This document shows positions 5,908 to 10,754 of a stretch of DNA of 10,754 nucleotides, piece after piece. The stretch comes from JBFHNV01 sp965365655 (GTDB taxonomy: Bacteria; Pseudomonadota; Gammaproteobacteria; HK1), in the NCBI GenBank assembly GCA_965365655.1, contig CBDUCN010000172.1:1-10754 (forward strand), written 5' to 3'. The notes beneath the pieces were generated by a model. That model ran no database searches, was not told where the DNA came from, and worked only from the letters and a program-made list of their open reading frames with translations. The position numbers and the translations under genes are program-made. Numbering within the stretch: position 1 is the stretch's first letter; every line of letters begins with the position of its first letter.

Positions 5908-7203
5908 ATGACGACAACGATGAAGAGATTCGCCGCGGCGGCGGCGCTCGGCACGGCGCTCGCCGCAGGCGTCGCGCCGGCGGCTCAGGCGGCCACCGAG
6001 CTCACGATGTACTACCCCGTCGCGGTGGGGGGGCCGCTCACCGGGATCGTCGACGGCATGGTCGCCGACTTCGAGAAGTCGCACCCCGACATCAAGGTCA
6101 ACGCGATCTACGCGGGCAACTACAACGACGCGCGCATCAAGGCGCTCGCCGCGCTGAAGGCGGGCGACCCGGCGCAGCTCTCCGTCATGTTCGCCATCGA
6201 CATCTACGAGCTGATCGAGCAGGACGCGATCGTGGCCTTCGACGACATCGTCGAGACCGACGAGGAGCGTGCGTGGCTGAAGGCCTTCTACCCGGCGCTG
6301 ATGGGCAACGGAATCACCGCCGGCAAGACCTGGGGCATCCCGTTCCAGCGCTCGACCATCGTCATGTACTACAACAAGGACGCGTTCCGCGACGCCGGGC
6401 TGGACCCGGAGAAGCCGCCCGCGACCTGGGACGAGCTCGTCTCGATGGGCAAGAAGCTGGTCAAGAAGGACGCGAGCGGGAACGTCGAGCGCTGGGGCGC
6501 GATGATCCCGTCGACCGGCTACCCGTACTGGATGTTCGGCGCGCTCACGATGCAGAACGGGCAGGTGCTGATGAACGACAGCGGGAACGAGACCTATTTC
6601 GACTCGCCCGCGGTCATCGACGCGCTGGCGTACTGGAACGCGCTCGGAAGCGAGCACGGCGTGATGCCGTCGGGCACCATCGAGTGGGGCACGCTGCGCC
6701 AGAACTTCCTCGAGGGCAAGACCGCGATCATGTGGCACTCCACCGGCAACCTCACGGCGGTGAAGAAGGGCGCGAAGTTCGACTTCGGGGTCGCGATGCT
6801 GCCCGCGAGCAAGCGCCGCGGCACGCCGACCGGCGGGGGCAACTTCTACATCTTCAAGCAGACCACGCCGGCCGAGCGCAGGGCGGCGATGACCCTGATC
6901 CGGTGGATGACCGAGCCGGAGCGCACCGCCGAGTGGAGCATCAAGACCGGCTACCTCGGCGTGCGGCCGGACGCTTACGAGACCGCGGCGTTGCAGCAGT
7001 ACGTGGCCGACTTCCCGGCCGCGGCGGTCGCGAGGGACCAGCTCGAGTTCGCGACGCCCGAGCTCTCCACCTACCAGACCGGGCGGGTGCGCAAGCTGCT
7101 CGACGACGCGATCCAGTCGGTGCTGACGGGCGCGAAGTCGCCCGCCGACGCGCTGGGCTCCGCCCAGGGCCAGGCGGAGCGGCTCCTGAGGCGCTACCGC
7201 TAG
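5908..7203 (+). CDS. ugpB: Periplasmic solute-binding protein, UgpB-like (CUT1 family)
   Basis: This is a 431-residue extracellular binding protein; E. coli UgpB has 438. A Sec signal peptide covers residues 1-28: MKR basic end, Ala-rich core, cleavage after AQA. The mature part shares with UgpB the stretches MYYNKDAFRDAGLDPEKPP, TAEWSIKTGYLGV and the C-terminal TGAKSPADALGSAQGQAERLLRRYR. It would capture the substrate in the periplasm and pass it to the permeases. The N-terminal ligand region reads YYPVAVGGPL instead of the WHSMEGELG that I recall from E. coli UgpB, so the ligand may differ from glycerol 3-phosphate. The ATG at 5908 follows GAGGAGAGACGGAG; a second ATG at 5920 is less well placed. 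Stem-loops flank the gene on both sides, as expected for a subunit needed in excess. Confidence 0.85.
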   Translation: MTTTMKRFAAAAALGTALAAGVAPAAQAATELTMYYPVAVGGPLTGIVDGMVADFEKSHPDIKVNAIYAGNYNDARIKALAALKAGDPAQLSVMFAIDIYELIEQDAIVAFDDIVETDEERAWLKAFYPALMGNGITAGKTWGIPFQRSTIVMYYNKDAFRDAGLDPEKPPATWDELVSMGKKLVKKDASGNVERWGAMIPSTGYPYWMFGALTMQNGQVLMNDSGNETYFDSPAVIDALAYWNALGSEHGVMPSGTIEWGTLRQNFLEGKTAIMWHSTGNLTAVKKGAKFDFGVAMLPASKRRGTPTGGGNFYIFKQTTPAERRAAMTLIRWMTEPERTAEWSIKTGYLGVRPDAYETAALQQYVADFPAAAVARDQLEFATPELSTYQTGRVRKLLDDAIQSVLTGAKSPADALGSAQGQAERLLRRYR

Positions 7204-7205
7204 CA

Positions 7206-7278
7206 GGCTGTCGATCTTCGACAGCCCGGGTCCGGCACAGGGACGTGCCGGCACGAATCGATCACGCGGGTGATCGAT
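7206..7278 (+). repeat. Cluster of three consecutive perfect stem-loops
   Basis: Directly after the binding-protein stop (7201-7203) come three perfect hairpins. They are GGCTGTCGA-TCT-TCGACAGCC (7206-7226), CCGGCAC-AGGGAC-GTGCCGG (7232-7251) and ATCGATCAC-GCGG-GTGATCGAT (7257-7278), separated by five bases each. None has a T-run. Position and number suggest a 3' protection or partial-termination element that keeps binding-protein mRNA above permease mRNA; such intercistronic hairpins are known from maltose-type operons. The remaining spacer to 7408 holds no gene that I can support. Confidence 0.7.
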
Positions 7279-7408
7279 CCACGGCGCGAGCGGGAGACCG
7301 CGTCTTCCGCGAAGCCAGCCGGGATTCGACAGGACGTCGGATCTCGACGGACCGCCGGGTCGACGCGATGCCGCGTGCGGCCCGCGAGCGTACGAGCGAG
7401 GACGGAAG

Positions 7409-8290
7409 ATGCAGGGCAGGACCCTCATGACCCACGTCTACGGCTGGCTGCTGCTGACGCCGGCCGCGATCCTGCTCGTCGCGTTCACCCACTACCCGAC
7501 GGTCGCGACCCTCGCGCAGAGCTTCTTCACCACCGGCACGGCGACGCGGCCGTCGAAGTACGTCGGTCTGGACAACTACGACCTGATGCTCACCGACGAG
7601 GTGTTCTGGAAGGTCGTCGGCAACAACGTCTGGTACGCGCTCGGCACGATCCCCGCGAGCATCGCGCTCGCGATCCTGATGGCGCTGTGGGTGAACGCGC
7701 GCCTGCCCGGCCGCGGGCTCGCGCGGATGGCGTACTTCACGCCGACCGTGCTGCCGATGATCGCGGTGGCGAACATCTGGCTGTTCTTCTACACGCCGGA
7801 GATCGGGCTCATCGACCAGGCCGCGTCGATCTTCGGCATCCCCGGGCACAACTGGCTGGGCGACCCCGACACCGTGCTCGGCTGCATCATCGTGATGACG
7901 GTGTGGAAGGAGGCGGGCTTCTTCATGATCTTCTACCTCGCGGCGCTGCAGTCGCTGTCGCCGGAGCTGCAGGAGGCGGCCCACATCGAGGGCGCGAGCC
8001 GCTGGTACTTCTTTCGCCGCGTCACCTTCCCGCTGCTGATGCCGACCACGCTGTTCGTGCTCATCAACGCGGTGGTCAACTCCTTCAAGCTGGTCGACCA
8101 CCTGTTCATCCTGACCAAGGGCGGTCCCGACAACGCGAGCTCGCTGCTGCTCTACTACATCTACGAGGTGGCCTTCAGCTTCTTCGACGAGTCCTACGCG
8201 GCAACGCTCACCGTGGTGCTGCTCGGCGTGCTGGCGTTGATCTCGATCGGCCAGTTCCTGCTCCTCGACAAGCGGGTGCACTACCGGTGA
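7409..8290 (+). CDS. ugpA: ABC transporter permease, UgpA/MalF type
   Basis: This is a 293-residue inner-membrane permease with about six hydrophobic segments, near residues 11-33, 72-94, 107-128, 156-178, 211-233 and 265-287. The EAA cytoplasmic loop that docks on the ATPase is EAAHIEGASRWYFFRRVTFPL (189-209), with the conserved E, A, A and G. The TKGGP segment (236-240) is typical of this branch. The length matches E. coli UgpA (295). The ATG at 7409 has GAGGACGGAA just upstream; an ATG seven codons in is possible. The gene stops at TGA 8288-8290, overlapping the GTG start of the partner permease. The family is certain; the substrate is inferred from neighbours. Confidence 0.9.
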   Translation: MQGRTLMTHVYGWLLLTPAAILLVAFTHYPTVATLAQSFFTTGTATRPSKYVGLDNYDLMLTDEVFWKVVGNNVWYALGTIPASIALAILMALWVNARLPGRGLARMAYFTPTVLPMIAVANIWLFFYTPEIGLIDQAASIFGIPGHNWLGDPDTVLGCIIVMTVWKEAGFFMIFYLAALQSLSPELQEAAHIEGASRWYFFRRVTFPLLMPTTLFVLINAVVNSFKLVDHLFILTKGGPDNASSLLLYYIYEVAFSFFDESYAATLTVVLLGVLALISIGQFLLLDKRVHYR

Positions 8291-9111
8291 TCTCCGACTC
8301 GCCCCTCGACCGGGTCAGCCACTGGGAGACGGCCGGCGCGTGGCTGCTCGCGTTCCTGTGGGTGCTGCCGCTGCTCTACGCGTTCTGGAGCGCGTTCCAT
8401 CCGCCCGAGTACGCGACGCGCTTCGATCTGTTCGCGCCGCTCAGCCTCGAGAACTTCCGAACCGCGTGGAGCCAGGCGCCGTTCGCGCGCTACTTCCTGA
8501 ACACGTTCATGCTGGTCACCTCGGTGCTGGCCGCGCAGTTCGTGCTGTGCACGCTGGCTGCGTTCGCGTTCGCGCGCTTCGAGTTCGTCGGGCGCGATCT
8601 CATGTTCGGCCTCGTCCTGGTGCAGCTGATGATCATGCCCGAGGTGCTGATCGTCGAGAACTACACGACGATGAGCCGGCTCGGACTGGTCGACACCATC
8701 ACCGCCGTCGGCCTCCCCTACATGGCGAGCGCGTTCGGCATCTTCCTGCTGCGCCAGACCTTCAAGACGATCCCGCGCGAGCTCGAGGAGGCCGCGCGCG
8801 TGGAGGGCTGCTCGCTGCTGCAGATCCTGTGGAAGGTCTACATCCCGCTCGCACGACCGACCTACGTCGCGTACGGCCTGGTGTCGGTGAGCTACCACTG
8901 GAACAACTTCCTGTGGCCGCTGGTCATCACGAACTCCGTGGAGACGCGGCCGCTGACGGTGGGGCTCGCGATCTTCGGGGCGCCGGAGTCCGGTGTGAAC
9001 TGGTCCGTGGTCACTGCCGCGACCCTGCTCGCGGTCGCGCCGCTGCTCATCGCGTTCCTGCTCTTCCAGCGCCAGTTCGTGCAGTCGTTCATGCACGCGG
9101 GCGTCAAGTGA
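8287..9111 (+). CDS. ugpE: ABC transporter permease, UgpE/MalG type
   Basis: This is a 274-residue permease that would form a heterodimer with the UgpA-type protein. It has about six membrane segments (near 18-37, 70-95, 104-125, 139-158, 190-212 and 240-262). Its EAA loop is EAARVEGCSLLQILWKVYIP (168-187). The tail QRQFVQSFMHAGVK resembles the conserved end of MalG/UgpE proteins (QRYFVRGLTAGAVKG type). The GTG start at 8287 overlaps the previous stop as GTGA, and its own stop overlaps the next start as TGATG, so the three proteins are probably translationally coupled. No other start near the expected N-terminus fits better. E. coli UgpE has 281 residues. Confidence 0.9.
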   Translation: MISDSPLDRVSHWETAGAWLLAFLWVLPLLYAFWSAFHPPEYATRFDLFAPLSLENFRTAWSQAPFARYFLNTFMLVTSVLAAQFVLCTLAAFAFARFEFVGRDLMFGLVLVQLMIMPEVLIVENYTTMSRLGLVDTITAVGLPYMASAFGIFLLRQTFKTIPRELEEAARVEGCSLLQILWKVYIPLARPTYVAYGLVSVSYHWNNFLWPLVITNSVETRPLTVGLAIFGAPESGVNWSVVTAATLLAVAPLLIAFLLFQRQFVQSFMHAGVK

Positions 9112-9971
9112 TGGAGATCCTCACCTGGAACGTCCAGGCCGCGCGGGGGGTGGACGGGCGCGTGGACGTGGACCGCATCGCGAGCGTGATCGCCGCGGCC
9201 GGCGTGCCCGACGTGATCTGCCTGCAGGAGGTCGCGCAGCACTTTCCGGAGATCGACGGCGGGCACGGCGCCGACCAGGTGGCCGCGTTCGCGGACCGCT
9301 TCCCCGGGCATGCCGCGTTCTTCGGTCCGGCCGTCGACCGCCTGAACGGCACGGCGCCGCGGCGGCGCTTCGGCAACCTCGTGCTCTCGCGCCCGGCGGT
9401 CGAGCAGTGCTTCACGCACCCCCTGCCGCAGCCTCCCGAGGCGGGGATCCGCCACATGCCCCGCCAGGCGACGGAGGTGGTCGTGCGCGACGGCGCGCGC
9501 GCGCTCCGCATCGTGACGCTTCACCTCGAGTATCACGCGCGCAGCCACCGCGCCGCGCAGGTGGAACGGCTCCTCGCGCTGCACCGCGAGATCTGCGCTC
9601 ACGCCGAGCGCCCGCCGCTCGCCGACCCGCACGGGCCGTACGCGGCCGCGCCGCGCCCGGCGACGGCGGTCCTGTGCGGCGACTTCAACTTCGAGGCCAC
9701 GGATCCCGAGTACGCCGCGATGCTGGCGGCGGACGGCGATCCGCGCAGCCAGCTCGCCGATGCGTGGGCGCACCACCACGGGCCCGGCACCCACCGCCCG
9801 ACCTGCGGCGTGCACGACCACGTGCAGTGGGCCGAGGGCCCGCACTGCCGGGACTTCTTCTTCGTGACCCGCGACCTGCTGCCGCGCATCGACGCGGTGG
9901 AGGTCGACGAGGTCACCGACGCGTCGGACCACCAGCCGGTGCGGCTGAGGCTGTCGGACCCCGCGGCGTGA
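9111..9971 (+). CDS. Endonuclease/exonuclease/phosphatase-fold phosphodiesterase
   Basis: This is a 286-residue protein of the EEP (DNase I-like) superfamily. These metal-dependent enzymes cleave phosphate esters in nucleic acids, inositol phosphates or lipids. The motifs run in order: TWNVQ with Asn7, CLQEV with Glu40, the HLEYH strand (138-142), GDFNF with Asp191 and Asn193, Asp248 in CRDFFFV, and SDHQP with Asp273 and His274. No signal peptide is seen, so it is cytoplasmic. Its ATG is shared with the permease stop (TGATG), tying it tightly to the transporter. In E. coli this operon position holds UgpQ, an unrelated glycerophosphodiesterase, so I infer that this enzyme cleaves the imported diester. 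A general nuclease-like role is the alternative. The substrate is unproven. Confidence 0.85.
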   Translation: MEILTWNVQAARGVDGRVDVDRIASVIAAAGVPDVICLQEVAQHFPEIDGGHGADQVAAFADRFPGHAAFFGPAVDRLNGTAPRRRFGNLVLSRPAVEQCFTHPLPQPPEAGIRHMPRQATEVVVRDGARALRIVTLHLEYHARSHRAAQVERLLALHREICAHAERPPLADPHGPYAAAPRPATAVLCGDFNFEATDPEYAAMLAADGDPRSQLADAWAHHHGPGTHRPTCGVHDHVQWAEGPHCRDFFFVTRDLLPRIDAVEVDEVTDASDHQPVRLRLSDPAA

Positions 9972-10035
9972 AGCGGCGCCGCGGCGCGGGTAGGGTTCGC
10001 GGGGCCCCGCTCTCCGACGCGGGGGGAGCAAGCAC

Positions 10036-10754
10036 GTGACGCCCGTGGACGGACCCGATGTCGAGCGCGAGGCCGCACGGCGGCCGGGCATGCAGCCGCT
10101 CGATGCGTTCGACGCCGGCGCGCGCCGCGCGCTGCGCGGCGTGCTGCTCGACATCGACGACACCCTGACCACCGACGGCAGCCTGACCGCCGCCGCGTAC
10201 GGCGCGCTGGAGCGCCTGACGCGGGCCGGGCTGCTGGTGGTGCCCGTCACGGGCCGCCCCGCGGGGTGGTGCGACCACATCGCCCGCATGTGGCCGGTCG
10301 CGGGCGTGGTCGGGGAGAACGGCGCCTTCTACTTCCGCCACGACCACGAGCACGCGGCGATGCGCAAGCGCTTCGTCGCGAGCGATGCCGAGCGGCGGGA
10401 GGCGAGACGGCGCCTGGAGGGCGTCAAGGAGGTCATCCTCGAGCAGGTGCCGGGCACCGCGGTGGCCTCCGACCAGCTCTACCGCGAGGCCGATCTCGCG
10501 ATCGACTTCTGCGAGGACGTGCCGCGCCTGCCGGACGCCGCCGTCGTGCGGATCGTCGAGCTGTTCGAGCGCGCCGGCGCGACCGCGAGGGTGAGCTCGA
10601 TCCACGTCAACGGGTGGTTCGGCAGCTACGACAAGCTCGGCATGACGCGGACGCTGATGCGCGAGTGCTTCGACGTGGACCTGGACGCCGAGCGCGAGCG
10701 CTTCGTGTTCGTCGGCGACTCGCCGAACGACGCGCCGATGTTCGCGTACTTCCC
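10036..10754 (+). CDS. HAD-IIB family phosphatase, cut by the right edge
   Basis: The first 239 residues of a cytoplasmic haloacid-dehalogenase phosphatase are visible. Motif I is DIDDTLT (Asp39 nucleophile, Asp41 acid/base), motif II VTGRP (Thr72), motif III Lys200 in SYDKLG and motif IV GDSPNDAPMF (227-236). The insert between motifs II and III carries VVGENGAFYF and has the type IIB cap size, as in sucrose-, mannosylglycerate- and trehalose-phosphate phosphatases. It begins 64 bases after the diesterase, at a GTG with GGGGGAG seven bases upstream; an ATG at 10090 is an alternative. The gap holds the perfect palindrome GCGGGGCCCCGC (9999-10010). Following a diesterase and an importer, it could dephosphorylate the released sugar or glycerol phosphate. 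The C-terminus is outside the window, and the substrate cannot be read from the motifs. Confidence 0.85.
   Translation, partial: MTPVDGPDVEREAARRPGMQPLDAFDAGARRALRGVLLDIDDTLTTDGSLTAAAYGALERLTRAGLLVVPVTGRPAGWCDHIARMWPVAGVVGENGAFYFRHDHEHAAMRKRFVASDAERREARRRLEGVKEVILEQVPGTAVASDQLYREADLAIDFCEDVPRLPDAAVVRIVELFERAGATARVSSIHVNGWFGSYDKLGMTRTLMRECFDVDLDAERERFVFVGDSPNDAPMFAYF

Noticed and set aside
5733..7430. Plus-strand frame of 565 codons overlapping the binding-protein gene
   Set aside because: It is an out-of-phase shadow of the UgpB-like gene, with an Arg/Gly-rich translation and no start signal.
9973..10010. Short GC palindromes GCGGCGCCGC and GCGGGGCCCCGC between the diesterase and HAD genes
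   Set aside because: Short self-complementary GC runs without loop or T-run are expected often at this composition. They are not enough to call a terminator, and the HAD gene probably continues the operon.
1..10754. CRISPR array, insertion sequence, integrase, tRNA or phage signal
   Set aside because: I found no regularly spaced repeats, no transposase or integrase motifs, no cloverleaf with a CCA end and no composition break on reading both strands.

Overview
The window is a GC-rich (about 70% G+C, estimated by eye) chromosomal stretch that looks proteobacterial. The NhaR-type and GlpR-type regulators and the Ugp-like transporter order are familiar from beta- and gammaproteobacteria, but the genus cannot be read from the sequence. 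I see no tRNA, rRNA, CRISPR array, insertion sequence or phage gene.

Left part, minus strand, transcribed right to left. A gene for an isocitrate-dehydrogenase-family protein (2243-3715) is followed by a short HPF/RaiA-type ribosome-hibernation protein (1868-2197), an NhaR-type LysR regulator (914-1825) and, after a 251-base gap, a small three-helix membrane protein (276-662). A perfect 14-bp inverted repeat (221-260) lies just beyond the last gene. The dehydrogenase-like protein has the full fold, length and C-terminal domain of the Thermus-type enzyme. By motif alignment it has lost most of the residues needed for isocitrate binding and catalysis, so it is probably a pseudoenzyme or has a changed function.

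Centre, 3716-3990. This divergent control region carries two overlapping 7+1+7 palindromes, a possible Pho-box-like element with a weak promoter, and a 14-codon mini-ORF. The mini-ORF has an excellent Shine-Dalgarno and its stop overlaps the GTG start of the next gene.

Right part, plus strand. This is a compact import operon: a GlpR/DeoR-type repressor (3991-4782), an UgpC/MalK-type ATPase (4789-5826), a periplasmic solute-binding protein (5908-7203), two permeases (7409-8290 and 8287-9111), an endonuclease/exonuclease/phosphatase-fold phosphodiesterase (9111-9971) and a HAD-IIB phosphatase that runs off the right edge (10036 onward). The spacing is tight, with GTGA and TGATG overlaps, and strong stem-loops flank the binding-protein gene on both sides. 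The set suggests uptake of a phosphorylated glycerol compound or a polyol/sugar derivative. A diesterase and a phosphatase would process it, and a phospho-sugar-sensing repressor would control expression. The exact substrate is not proven: the UgpB-like protein lacks the N-terminal motif I remember from E. coli UgpB, and the usual UgpQ diesterase is replaced by an unrelated fold.
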